The notes: a model not told the origin generated them from the letters alone. DNA of 12,146 nucleotides from an uncultured delta proteobacterium (GCA_903897985.1 CAIUDS010000055.1:1-12146), one strand, 5' to 3'. Positions 1 through 7,152 are shown, counted from the first letter of the stretch. A program made the numbers and translations.

Positions 1-2
1 GC

Positions 3-431
3 GCCCTGATGGCGGCGGAGGCAAAGGACTACAAAGTGGTCTCGGCCGAAATCGAGGGCGACAGAGCTCAAGTCACCGTAGCCGCCGAGGTGCCCGTGAA
101 CCTGGTGGCTCGCGCCAATCGCGCGGGGGCCGGTTGGGCCGTGGACCTCACCCGACCGCTGGTGCCGGTGGACGCGGAGGGCAGTTTCCTTTACCTGGTG
201 ATCCCGATCCTGCCTCCGAAATTCGAGATGGAAAAACTGATCAAGCTTCTGCACGATTACAAAATGGTGGTGGTGCGCGGCGGCGGGGTCTGGTCCGTCG
301 GGGCGCAATCCATTTCCGAGGTCTTGCATCATCCGTCGTCGCTGCGGGAAATTTGCCTGTATCGGATCGGCGCTTTCGAGCGCGGGTTGGACCTTAGAAA
401 GATGGAGCCGAAGAAAGCCAAAAAATGGTGA
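3..431 (+). CDS. Class II aldolase/adducin-like protein, 5' partial, metal ligands apparently lost
   Basis: The reading frame is open to the left edge, so the start lies outside the window; the ATG at 9 is only an internal candidate. About 140 residues are visible (numbered from that ATG). The PVDAEG at 53-58, the following IPILPP stretch and the VVVRGGGVWSVG segment near 87-98 match the C-terminal half of class II aldolase/adducin domains (fuculose/rhamnulose-phosphate aldolase type). Family members hold a divalent metal with a HxH pair and a later His in an RGHG or NHG turn. Here the positions that I align with these read AEVP (26-29) and RGGG (90-93), so none of the three ligands is present in the visible part. 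It is therefore probably not a classical metal-dependent aldolase. The lysine-rich tail ends in a stop that overlaps the next gene. The family call rests on motif memory; the ligand loss is an inference from a hand alignment. Confidence 0.6.
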   Translation, partial: ALMAAEAKDYKVVSAEIEGDRAQVTVAAEVPVNLVARANRAGAGWAVDLTRPLVPVDAEGSFLYLVIPILPPKFEMEKLIKLLHDYKMVVVRGGGVWSVGAQSISEVLHHPSSLREICLYRIGAFERGLDLRKMEPKKAKKW

Positions 432-985
432 TGGAGTCCGAAAGGGAAGACCTGGTCCGAAAATTCACCGAGCGGGCCGCCGCCCTCGGCGCCAGGGTCG
501 AGCGGTTCTCCGATTTCGATTCCTGCCGGAAATTCATCGGCAAGTTTTTGAAGGATAGGCGACCCCGGGGCATCGCAGCCTCGGAAGCATTACGAAAAAA
601 ATTCCAGGCGGCCGACCTGGTTATCGGAATGGATTCCGACCATTTGCAAAATTGCGCGCAAGCCGAGTTGGGGCTGATTCTTGCCGATTATGGCCTCGCG
701 GAAACCGGAACCCTCGCGCAGTTCAGCGTCAATGACGCGGAAAAATTGCCGGGAATCCTTTCGCTCGTTTGTCTGGCGATCCTCCCAACCGGCAGGATCG
801 TGCCGGCCGCGGAATCCATTGCGGAACTGATTTCGCAGCATCTCGCCAAAACTTCCGGCTTCGGCCCACAAGTGGCTTTTATCTCCGGGCCGAGCCGCAC
901 CGCGGACATCGAGTGCGAGCTCCAGGTCGGCGTGCACGGTCCGGCCGAGCTTTTCATCCTGCTCCTGGACCGGGGGCTTGAATGA
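425..985 (+). CDS. lutC: LutC-like LUD-domain protein
   Basis: This 186-residue protein is a single LUD domain of the LutC/YkgG type, a subunit of the cytoplasmic LutABC (LldEFG-like) complex that oxidises L-lactate to pyruvate. Diagnostic motifs are AETGT at 92-96, SGPSRTADIE at 154-163 and GVHGP at 169-173; the central stretch ILSLVCLAILPTGRIVP fits the usual segment before the SRTADIE loop. The length is slightly below the usual 200-240 residues because the N-terminal part is short. The ATG at 425 overlaps the preceding stop by seven bases; an ATG at 431 would overlap it by one base and is equally possible, and neither has a strong ribosome binding site, as expected for translational coupling. 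The stop overlaps the ATG of the next gene as ATGA. Partner and order (LutC then fused LutAB) support a role in hydroxy-acid oxidation, but the true substrate cannot be read from the sequence. Confidence 0.85.
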   Translation: MVMESEREDLVRKFTERAAALGARVERFSDFDSCRKFIGKFLKDRRPRGIAASEALRKKFQAADLVIGMDSDHLQNCAQAELGLILADYGLAETGTLAQFSVNDAEKLPGILSLVCLAILPTGRIVPAAESIAELISQHLAKTSGFGPQVAFISGPSRTADIECELQVGVHGPAELFILLLDRGLE

Positions 986-3024
986 AAAAAGTTGATCCTT
1001 ACCTCAAGACCGTGCTCGACAATTTCGCGGCCAACTATTTCAAGAACCGCGACAACGCCTTCGTGGGCCTGGACTTCGAGAAACTCCGAACCGAGCTGGC
1101 CGAGATCCGGGACTGCGCGCTCGAGCGCAGCCGCGAATTGCGAGAACAGTTTTGTCAACAGGCGGAAAGACATGGCAGCAAAGTAATCCTGGCCAAAGAC
1201 AGCGCCGAGGCCAACCAGGAAGCGCTCAAAATTTTGAAGAAACACGGCGTGAAAAAATTGGTCAAGACCAAGAGCATGGTCAGCGAGGAAACCCGGTTCA
1301 ACGATTTCATTATTGCGCAAGGGATCGAGGTCCGGGAAACCGATCTGGGCGAGTGGATCATCCAGTTGGACGAGGACCACCCGACCCATATGGTGCTGCC
1401 GGCGATCCACCTCACCCGCAAGGAAGTGGCGAAGATTTTCTCGGACAAGCTGGGCAGGCCGATCCCGGAGGACACGCCGTTCTTGGTGAGGACGGCGCGC
1501 GAGGACTTGCGCAAGGAGATTTTTGAGGCGGGCGCGGGATTGACCGGGGCCAACGCGCTGATCGCGGACTTGGGCGCGATCATGCTGGTGACCAACGAAG
1601 GCAATGGCCGGCTGGTCTCGACCATCCCGCCCGTGCATATCGTTTTCACCAGCCTCGAGAAAATTTATCCGGGTTTGCGCGAGGCCTTGGCCATGCTCCG
1701 GCTGCTGCCCAAGAACGCCACCGGCCAGGTCATCACCAGCTATGTCAGTTTCATCGCCGGGCCGCACTCATCGAGCCAGTATATCATCCTGGTGGACAAC
1801 CACCGTTCCGAGCTCGCCGCGGACCCGGTTTTCAAACCCGTTGCGCGCTGCATCAAATGCTCGGCCTGTTTGAACATCTGCCCGGTTTACCGGATGCTGG
1901 GCGGGAAGCAGTTCGCGCACATCTACATGGGCGGGATCGGGACTTTGCTCACCGCCTGGATCCACGGGCTGAGCGAGTCGCGCGAACTCGCCGGGCTTTG
2001 CCTGGGCTGCCACCGCTGCGATGAAATCTGCGCGGTTAAGATTCCCATCTCCGACCTGATCCGGGACTTGCGCGGGAAACTGAACCAGGAGTTGGGAAAG
2101 CCGCTGCTTAAAGAATTGATCTTTGACGGCGTGATCGGACATCCGGCTTTGCATCAGTCCATGTTCAAGTTTGCCCGGTCAGCCCGGGCGGTCACGGCGA
2201 AAGACGATTTTGTCAGGAAATTGCCGGGATCGCTGCGAAAATACGACCAATTCCGCAGCCTGCCAGCCCCCGCTCCGGCTTCGCTGCAAAGCCTGTTCAA
2301 GGATTTCAAAAGTAAAAAGGAAAAAGTAGAAAAGGGAGCGGTGCAAATTTATGCCGGATGCCTGGTCGAACATTTCTATCCGGAGATCGGGATCGCCGCG
2401 GCAAAGGTCTTTGACCTTCTTGGATATGATGTGGAGCTGATCGAGGCCGGATGCTGCGGGTTTCCGGCCACAAACGCGGGGTTCCCCGAGGCCGGAGAAA
2501 AGGCGCTGGCGCAAGTTTTGGAAAAGACCAGCCTGGGCTGGCCGGTGATCACGCTTTGCCCGACTTGCGAGACCATGCTCAAATCCGGCGGGAAGGAATT
2601 AGCGGAGCGGGTGGCGGGCTTTGGGAGATTTGTTTTTGAAAATGACTTCGCCAAAATCAGGGAATTGGTTTCCAACTCAAACTTGCGCCTCGCCTATCAC
2701 GAATCCTGTCACCTGAAACATCACCTTCATGCCAGTGAACCTTCTCGGCAGTTGCTCAGGCTGGTGGCCGGGAAAAATTTTCTCGAACTCAAGAACGCGG
2801 ATTCCTGCTGCGGCTTTGCCGGCAGTTTCTCCATGGACTATCCCGAACTCTCCGAGGCGCTCCTTTCCGAGAAGCTCGCCTCGATCAAGGAATCCAATGC
2901 CAACCTCGTCGCGCTCGACTGCCCCGGCTGTTTGCTCCAAATCCGGGGCGGGTGTCATTCGGGAAATCTTGAGGTGCGCGTAAAGCATCTTTCGGAGATT
3001 CTGGCGGAAATGATGAAGGAATAA
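982..3024 (+). CDS. Fused LutB-LutA-type iron-sulfur protein (LUD + 2x[4Fe-4S] + two CCG domains)
   Basis: This 680-residue protein joins what are two subunits in Bacillus LutABC. Residues about 50-275 are a LUD domain (GLTGANALIADLGAIMLV begins at 186). Residues 290-300 (CxxCxxCxxxCP) and 340-350 (CxxCxxCxxxC) would bind two [4Fe-4S] clusters, the second lacking the usual proline after the last Cys. Two CCG (heterodisulfide-reductase-B-like) domains follow: C460, C491-C492 and C526/C529, then C576, C609-C610 and C647/C650. A linker rich in Pro, Ala and Lys at 426-452 separates the LutB-like and LutA-like halves. The expected role is to oxidise lactate or a related 2-hydroxy acid and pass electrons onward in the cytoplasm. 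The same fusion next to a LutC gene is known in the lactate operon of Desulfovibrio. The start overlaps the LutC stop by four bases. No lactate permease or electron acceptor gene lies in the window, so the substrate is inferred. Confidence 0.88.
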   Translation: MKKVDPYLKTVLDNFAANYFKNRDNAFVGLDFEKLRTELAEIRDCALERSRELREQFCQQAERHGSKVILAKDSAEANQEALKILKKHGVKKLVKTKSMVSEETRFNDFIIAQGIEVRETDLGEWIIQLDEDHPTHMVLPAIHLTRKEVAKIFSDKLGRPIPEDTPFLVRTAREDLRKEIFEAGAGLTGANALIADLGAIMLVTNEGNGRLVSTIPPVHIVFTSLEKIYPGLREALAMLRLLPKNATGQVITSYVSFIAGPHSSSQYIILVDNHRSELAADPVFKPVARCIKCSACLNICPVYRMLGGKQFAHIYMGGIGTLLTAWIHGLSESRELAGLCLGCHRCDEICAVKIPISDLIRDLRGKLNQELGKPLLKELIFDGVIGHPALHQSMFKFARSARAVTAKDDFVRKLPGSLRKYDQFRSLPAPAPASLQSLFKDFKSKKEKVEKGAVQIYAGCLVEHFYPEIGIAAAKVFDLLGYDVELIEAGCCGFPATNAGFPEAGEKALAQVLEKTSLGWPVITLCPTCETMLKSGGKELAERVAGFGRFVFENDFAKIRELVSNSNLRLAYHESCHLKHHLHASEPSRQLLRLVAGKNFLELKNADSCCGFAGSFSMDYPELSEALLSEKLASIKESNANLVALDCPGCLLQIRGGCHSGNLEVRVKHLSEILAEMMKE

Positions 3025-3122
3025 TTCTTGGTTCCTTAACCCGATCAATCTATCAGTTTATCCTCTTATCAACATTCCAGGCAGATTTCGTCACCAAGTG
3101 GGCCTGCGTCATAAAAGCGGGA

Positions 3123-3299
3123 TTGGGGGAATTGCGGAAGCTTCGTTCGCTGGAGCGGGGGACGATCAACGCGCATTATATTCCGGTTAAGCGGAAGACG
3201 GGGAAGCCGATCAAGAAGGGTCCCTATTATGTGATCAGCCGGCGGGAATCCGGGAAAACGGTTGGTTATCATCAAAAAATATTTTTTCTCAAAAAAGGT
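3123..3299 (+). pseudogene. DUF6788-like gene fragment
   Basis: From a TTG at 3123, about 55 residues read as RGTINAHYIPVKRKTGK followed by KKGPYYVISRRESGKTVGYH. This resembles the small DUF6788-type domain (RGSI...GPYYY...EGGKT...) that often sits near transposase genes. The usual paired cysteines before the GPYY motif are absent. The frame stays open to 3437, but from 3300 on it merely runs antisense through a CoA-transferase relic, so I end the fragment there. The frame is also open upstream to about 3030 without a start that has a binding site. It is most simply a decayed remnant; a small working protein is possible but unlikely. Confidence 0.4.
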
Positions 3300-3370
3300 T
3301 CAGCCTTGCCAGGAGAGCTTGAACCCTTTCCGGTCACGATGTTTTCAGGCACGACCGGGACCAGGCCGGA
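3300..3370 (-). pseudogene. 3' relic of a second CoA-transferase gene
   Basis: These 71 bases align with the last 72 bases of the intact CoA-transferase gene (4691-4762), same strand, at about 60 of 72 identical positions. Read on the minus strand they encode SGLVPVVPENIVTG and then, after a one-base deletion in the GGGGAAGG run, GFKLSWQG and a stop in the other frame. Several differences are synonymous (AAT/AAC for Asn; AGC/TCC for Ser), which suggests that the copy diverged while still coding and decayed later. Similarity ends exactly at the stop codon on one side and at about 3370 on the other. Confidence 0.75.
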
Positions 3371-3452
3371 CGCGCCGGAAGCGCGCCTCCTTCCGCCCGG
3401 CCTTCGCGCCGCGCATCCCATAATCCCGATCTCTTAAAATCAAAACCAAATC

Positions 3453-3498
3453 AGCAAGTCGGAATGTCGGAATCTACATTCCGACATTCCGACTTGCT
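3453..3498. repeat. Perfect 21-bp hairpin with doubled 8-mer arms
   Basis: The arms 3453-3473 and 3478-3498 are perfect reverse complements separated by the loop CTAC. The left arm ends in two tandem copies of GTCGGAAT, so the hairpin is also an internal direct repeat. It has no T-run after it and lies between two gene relics, which argues against an ordinary terminator. It shares its architecture, not its sequence, with the hairpins at 3732-3771, 11924-11969 and 12100-12137. Confidence 0.9.
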
Positions 3499-3506
3499 CG
3501 GGTGAG

Positions 3507-3677
3507 CCGGCGGCGGGGACGAACTACGCGAAGATCATGGAACTGACCATCGCCAAGAAAGACCTCCAGCAAAAGCTCGAGGCGCCCTACCAGGAGTGGG
3601 ACAGGATTCAGCTTGAAATCGAGCAGGCCGAGACCCTGGCCACGCACCGGCTGATCAAGAAAGACCAGAAAATTTAG
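3507..3677 (+). pseudogene. C-terminal fragment of an ABC-F-type ATPase
   Basis: The frame ending at the TAG at 3675-3677 reads AAGTNYAKIMELT, then a charged coiled-coil-like stretch with EAPYQEWDRIQLEIEQAE. This looks like the C-terminal helical tail of ABC-F/Uup-type ATPases, where a dY...l..l motif precedes the coiled coil and a YxEWe pattern follows. No Walker, signature or other ATPase sequence lies upstream, because the preceding bases are the 3453-3498 hairpin and the relic region. The ATG at 3537 would give only 46 residues and has no clear binding site. I take it as a gene remnant; the family match is from memory and is modest. Confidence 0.45.
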
Positions 3678-3731
3678 TCAGCTTCATGCCCCCTTCCCAA
3701 GCCCGCTTGCCCCCTTGTTCACAAAGCTTTC

Positions 3732-3771
3732 CCTTATTCTGGTATTCTGGACCCAGAACTCCAGAATAAGG
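3732..3771. repeat. Imperfect 19-bp hairpin with doubled 8-mer arm
   Basis: The arms 3732-3750 and 3753-3771 pair over 19 positions with two mismatches and almost no loop. The left arm contains TATTCTGG twice in tandem (3735-3750). A second, looser pair, AGCGCC at 3775-3780 and GGCGCT at 3798-3803, follows. On the minus strand the hairpins lie 28-100 bases beyond the TPR gene stop and could end that transcript, but there is no T-run. Confidence 0.8.
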
Positions 3772-3830
3772 AGTAGCGCCTCGTCAAATAGGTGAGTGGC
3801 GCTTGGGGTTTTGGGGTCAGGGGCCGGCTT

Positions 3831-4694
3831 TCAGCTTTTTCTATTTTGCATTTGCCCGGCAGGTTTAAACTTTTTCCTGATGGCCTTCAGCTTCCCCGCC
3901 GGGATTTCCGCGATCTCCTCCCGGATGTCCCGGATCAGATCATCAAACTCGCCATCATAGTGCTGCTCCCATCTTGCGGTCTTGGCCATTTTTATTTTCG
4001 TAATGGCCGTTTGATAGTACTCGTAAGCCTTTTCATATTTCTTCATCTTCTTGTAGAGATCGCCCGCTTCCATGAAGCCATGAGGAAGCAGATTATAGAG
4101 CTGCATGATTTTGGTGGCCAGTTTCATAGCTTCCGCGTATTTGCCCTTGTCTTCCAGATCCCAGATCCGATACCTAATTTCATAGGGCTTGCTCATTGTC
4201 ACGCGCAGGTTCTCTCTGCGTTTTTTATGCTCCGCCTTGCTAAGCTTTCGAGTCGGCTTAAAACGCGAATTGAAAGGCTCACGCGCGATGACTTTGTCCA
4301 AAGCCTCCTGAAAATCCTTGATCAAAAAGTCCAACTGTCCCTTAAAATATTCCTTAACCTTCCGCGCTTTCAAGTCTCTTAGAATCTCAAGTCCCTTTTG
4401 ATAATTTTCCCGGGATTTCTTGTAATGACCCATGATATGGTGTAATTCCCCAATCTGCCGATATGCGTAATAATTCGTGGGATCCAGTTGCAAACAATAT
4501 TCCGCAGTCTCCAAAGACTCGCTCAACCGGCCTCTGCCCTGCAGCTCATAAGATTTAAAATCCAGCAAGTCCGTGTTGGATGGGTCTTTTTCCAGAAGGC
4601 GGTTGATAATCTTCAACGTCCTTTTTGAATTTCGAACCTGCGCATTCAAAATGATTTCTTGGTATCGGGTAAACTTGTCGATTTTGGCTTTCAT
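3831..4694 (-). CDS. TPR-type, lysine-rich protein of unknown function
   Basis: The 287-residue protein has no signal peptide or membrane segment and is predicted to be soluble. Helical repeat signatures of the tetratricopeptide kind are visible near 41-73 (ending LQLDPTN), 75-107 (YRQIGELHHIMGHYKKSRENY), 172-204 and 206-238 (GDLYKKMKKYEKAYEYYQTA). A basic, poorly repeat-like linker at 140-170 separates the two pairs. TPR proteins are usually scaffolds, so no enzymatic role is implied. The ATG overlaps the stop of the CoA-transferase gene as ATGA, so the two are probably translated together. The gene is visibly more AT-rich than its neighbours, with many AAA and ATT codons, and may have a different origin from the CoA-transferase. 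I do not recognise a named family. Confidence 0.75.
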   Translation of the reverse strand: MKAKIDKFTRYQEIILNAQVRNSKRTLKIINRLLEKDPSNTDLLDFKSYELQGRGRLSESLETAEYCLQLDPTNYYAYRQIGELHHIMGHYKKSRENYQKGLEILRDLKARKVKEYFKGQLDFLIKDFQEALDKVIAREPFNSRFKPTRKLSKAEHKKRRENLRVTMSKPYEIRYRIWDLEDKGKYAEAMKLATKIMQLYNLLPHGFMEAGDLYKKMKKYEKAYEYYQTAITKIKMAKTARWEQHYDGEFDDLIRDIREEIAEIPAGKLKAIRKKFKPAGQMQNRKS

Positions 4695-6391
4695 TTTTGC
4701 CAGCTCAGCTTGAACCCTTCCCCGGTCACGATATTTTCAGGCACGACCGGGACTTGGCCGGATTCGGGCAGGACAAAGCGCATCGGGCACTGAGCGACGA
4801 TGTCGTTCTGGATATCCACGCCGGGCATCACCTCGATCAGCTCCATGCCGCGCCTGGTCAACTGGAAGATGCCGACATTGGTGCAGTAATAGGCGCGCTT
4901 GCCGAGCTTGAGCGCTTGGCTGCCGGAGCAGGTGATCTCGTCAACCTGCGGCACAAACTTGGGTATGCCCGGTTTCACGATCTTCATTTTTCCGTCCTCG
5001 ATCCGCAGGTCCGCGTTCGCCATCCAGCTCCCGACAAAGATCATGGTCTTGGCCGACGCCGCGAGGTCGGGCAGGCCGCCGCCGCCAACATAGTTGATCG
5101 GGCCCTCGCCGCGCTTGCTGACATTGATGTTCCCCTCGCAGTCGGCTTGCAAGAGGCCGAGCACGGTGACATCGAGCTTTTCATAGCAGAGGTGAAAAAT
5201 CTGGGCGGAGGTCATGATCTTTTCCGGGTTGATGGCGGAGCCGAAGAAAATTCCCATGGCCGGCAGACCGCCGAGCGCGCCGGTCTCGACCACGAAGGTT
5301 ACATCCTTATAAAGCCCGCCCTCATAAAGCAATCGGCTGACTTCCTCCGGCAGGCCCACCCCGATGTTCACATAGCTCCCGGGCCGCGCCACCTTGGTGA
5401 ACAGGTTCGCGGTCATCCGCGCCAGCGCGCATTCGACTTCCTTCCGCACCGGCGTGATCTTGAGAAAATTGTTAACGAACTTGAGCCGCTCGACCGCGTC
5501 GTCAATGTCCTCGTTCGCGCCCTCGGTGAACATGGGCCAGTAGCGCGTGAAGGGAATCGAGCCGGTCTGCTCGACCACCGGGTTCACCACCACCGCGTCC
5601 ACTTTGTCCGCGGGCAGGAATATTTCCTTCTCGTTTTTCGGGACGATCGAGCAGACGCCCACCATCACCTTGCCGTTGTTCTTTTTGGCCGCGAGCGCGC
5701 TCTCGTAACTCTCGGTCACGCAGGACATGTGTTTCTTGTAAATATTGCCTTCCTCGTCCGCATAGCCGGCCACGAACATGGCGACATTGATCTTGGGCAG
5801 GCAGTAGCGGAGCTGCTCGCCCGCCACCGTGATCAAACTCTCGCCCACGCCCTTCACCACCGGCGAGCCGCGGTCCACCCGCGGGTCCATGGTGGTGCCG
5901 ACCCCGGCGCTGGTGATCAGGCAGTCCTCTCCCCGCGCCTGGGCCTCAAGCAGGAAAGTCTCGACGCCCTGGGGCAGGCGGTGGATTTCGAGCTTGCCGG
6001 CCTGGCCGAGCCGGAGCTGCGCCTTGAAGGTCTCGAGGTGGCCGCCGATCCAGCGCTTGATGATCCCCTCGAAGTCGAGCTCTTCCAGCGTGCCCGGGGT
6101 CCGGCCGCGGCTCCCTTGCGCGCCCACCGTGATCCAGGTCAGGTCGCGCGGGTGCTGCGTTGCGAGGAACCGCTCCTTCAATGCCCAGAAAAAAATCGAG
6201 CAGCGCGCGTTCGCGGCCATGCCCGAGGAAAAGACACAATCGCCGTCCTGGATCAGCTCGACCGCTTCGGCCGCGGACATGAACTTGGGATTGGTCACTC
6301 CCGCGGGCTTGTAGTTGCTGTCATGCCGGTCCCAGGTCAGCCGCCAGCGGACGATATGGAACAGCAGTCCGGCTTTGGTAAAAATGTTCAT
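4691..6391 (-). CDS. Family I CoA-transferase, propionate CoA-transferase-like
   Basis: The 566-residue protein has the two tandem CoA-transferase domains of propionate/acetate CoA-transferases (PCT, YdiF). These cytoplasmic enzymes move CoA between short-chain acids through a glutamyl-CoA intermediate. The VVETGALGG motif supplies the catalytic Glu at 369. It is followed by GIFFGSAINPEKIM and a DVTVLGLLQADCEGNINVSK segment, both typical of the second domain. The first domain holds the SSGMAANARCS glycine loop near 55-65. I chose the ATG at 6391 because GGGGGAAGG (6398-6406) stands six bases before it; an in-frame ATG at 6457 would add 22 residues but has no binding site and would code through that Shine-Dalgarno. 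The stop overlaps the TPR gene start. The substrate pair cannot be told from sequence alone. A relic of a paralogue lies at 3300-3370. Confidence 0.87.
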   Translation of the reverse strand: MNIFTKAGLLFHIVRWRLTWDRHDSNYKPAGVTNPKFMSAAEAVELIQDGDCVFSSGMAANARCSIFFWALKERFLATQHPRDLTWITVGAQGSRGRTPGTLEELDFEGIIKRWIGGHLETFKAQLRLGQAGKLEIHRLPQGVETFLLEAQARGEDCLITSAGVGTTMDPRVDRGSPVVKGVGESLITVAGEQLRYCLPKINVAMFVAGYADEEGNIYKKHMSCVTESYESALAAKKNNGKVMVGVCSIVPKNEKEIFLPADKVDAVVVNPVVEQTGSIPFTRYWPMFTEGANEDIDDAVERLKFVNNFLKITPVRKEVECALARMTANLFTKVARPGSYVNIGVGLPEEVSRLLYEGGLYKDVTFVVETGALGGLPAMGIFFGSAINPEKIMTSAQIFHLCYEKLDVTVLGLLQADCEGNINVSKRGEGPINYVGGGGLPDLAASAKTMIFVGSWMANADLRIEDGKMKIVKPGIPKFVPQVDEITCSGSQALKLGKRAYYCTNVGIFQLTRRGMELIEVMPGVDIQNDIVAQCPMRFVLPESGQVPVVPENIVTGEGFKLSWQK

Positions 6392-6397
6392 TGCCAA

Positions 6398-6406
6398 CCT
6401 TCCCCC
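6398..6406 (-). promoter_or_regulatory. Ribosome binding site that decides the CoA-transferase start
   Basis: GGGGGAAGG on the minus strand stands six bases upstream of the ATG at 6391. The longer in-frame ATG at 6457 lacks any comparable site. Confidence 0.75.
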
Positions 6407-6573
6407 GAGTTTGATTTGGAGAGACCGCCAAAGATGGATAGGCCTTGTGCTTTTCATGTTAATCTGAAAAACGGGGTTTGTAAATTGGGGCGGGTCTTAT
6501 AGGGAGGCCGAAACAGACCGCGCCCGGTGCAAAATCAGGCTAACAATCGGCACGACGGATTTTTTATGGGAAG

Positions 6574-6834
6574 TCAGCGATAGACTTCTTTGCGATGTCC
6601 GATGCGGACTACCACGATGATCAGGGCCTGGTCCTGGATATGGTAAATGATGCGATAATCTCCAACCTGGACCCGGTAATGGTCCTTGAATTCCCCTTTC
6701 AATTTTTCGCACCCGCCGGGCCGGGGATTCGCGGAGAGCGCATCAATCCGATCAGCGATCCGTTTCCGGTCTGGGAGTGAAATCTTGGCGAGTTCCCGGA
6801 AGGCTCGATCCAGGATTTTAATATCATAAGCCAA
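6574..6834 (-). CDS. RelE/ParE-family toxin
   Basis: The 86-residue protein shows the RelE/ParE fold signature: an N-terminal YDIKILDRAFRELAKI strand-helix, the NPRPGGCEKLKG turn at 36-47, then the core HYRVQVGDYRIIYHI at 52-66 and the C-terminal IGHRKEVY at 78-85. In RelE-type members, basic residues of these last strands cut mRNA at the ribosome; ParE-type members poison gyrase, and sequence alone does not settle which applies. The start is a TTG at 6834, six bases after the antitoxin stop, with only a weak binding site, so translation probably depends on coupling to the antitoxin. That arrangement keeps toxin output below antitoxin output. It is the full length expected for the family and shows no damage. 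Confidence 0.88.
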   Translation of the reverse strand: MAYDIKILDRAFRELAKISLPDRKRIADRIDALSANPRPGGCEKLKGEFKDHYRVQVGDYRIIYHIQDQALIIVVVRIGHRKEVYR

Positions 6835-6840
6835 GCCGGT

Positions 6841-7098
6841 TTATTTCAACCCCAGTTTCTTTTTGGCCTTTGCCCAAGACTGGAGGGGCTTTCTGCCTTG
6901 CGCTTTCCAACTCTTCCGGACCGCGGCCAGGTCCGCCCGCTCTTCCATCTCTTCGAGCAGGTTGAGGTCATCAAGCGGCACCATCGCCACCAAGTCCTTG
7001 CCCCGCCGGGTGAGCACGATCCGCTCCTTGCCGTAAGCGGCCCGGTTGATCATTTCGGACAACTGGTCGCGCGCTTCCACCGTGCTGATCCTGGTCAT
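6841..7098 (-). CDS. Phd/YefM-family antitoxin
   Basis: The 85-residue protein opens with ISTVEARDQLSEMINRA, followed by ERIVLTRRGKDLVAMVPLDDL, the classic Phd/YefM DNA-binding half. Residues 50-85 are charged and lysine-rich and would form the flexible tail that wraps the toxin. Such antitoxins neutralise the partner toxin and, with it, repress their own promoter. The gene precedes the RelE/ParE toxin by six bases. AGGAGG at 7106-7111 gives it a strong ribosome binding site, in contrast to the toxin. It is intact and of normal length. Confidence 0.9.
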   Translation of the reverse strand: MTRISTVEARDQLSEMINRAAYGKERIVLTRRGKDLVAMVPLDDLNLLEEMEERADLAAVRKSWKAQGRKPLQSWAKAKKKLGLK

Positions 7099-7116
7099 GG
7101 CAATTCCTCCTGACTA

Positions 7117-7128
7117 TAATGTACATTA
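7117..7128. promoter_or_regulatory. Candidate operator, 12-bp palindrome
   Basis: TAATGTACATTA is a perfect palindrome that covers the -10 box of the toxin-antitoxin promoter. Phd/YefM antitoxins bind short palindromes at this position to repress their own operon, so this is the likely autoregulatory site. The binding is inferred. Confidence 0.6.
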
Positions 7129-7146
7129 CAGCGGAAGTGTTGTCAA
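7118..7146 (-). promoter_or_regulatory. Promoter of the antitoxin-toxin pair
   Basis: On the minus strand a consensus -35 TTGACA (7141-7146) is followed after 17 bases by TACATT (7118-7123) as -10. Transcription would begin near 7111, so the leader would be only about a dozen bases and would start within the AGGAGG. The start point is predicted, not seen. Confidence 0.6.
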
Positions 7147-7152
7147 TGGCAA

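Noticed and set aside
688..1767. 359-codon open frame on the minus strand
   Set aside because: Antisense to lutC and the LutAB fusion, both of which have clear family motifs.
3016..3037. AAGGAA/TTCCTT inverted pair over the LutAB stop as a terminator
   Set aside because: The stem is only six mostly AT pairs with a ten-base loop and no T-run follows.
3792..4382. 196-codon open frame on the plus strand
   Set aside because: Antisense to the TPR gene; its start overlaps the tail of the hairpin region and it shows no motif.
4697..6502. 601-codon open frame on the plus strand
   Set aside because: It is antisense to the CoA-transferase gene; its translation is rich in His, Arg, Ala and Asp with no family motif, as expected of a GC-rich shadow frame.
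6457..6573. Own promoter for the CoA-transferase gene (TATAAG near 6495-6500 on the minus strand)
   Set aside because: The -10-like box is fair but no acceptable -35 lies 16-18 bases upstream.
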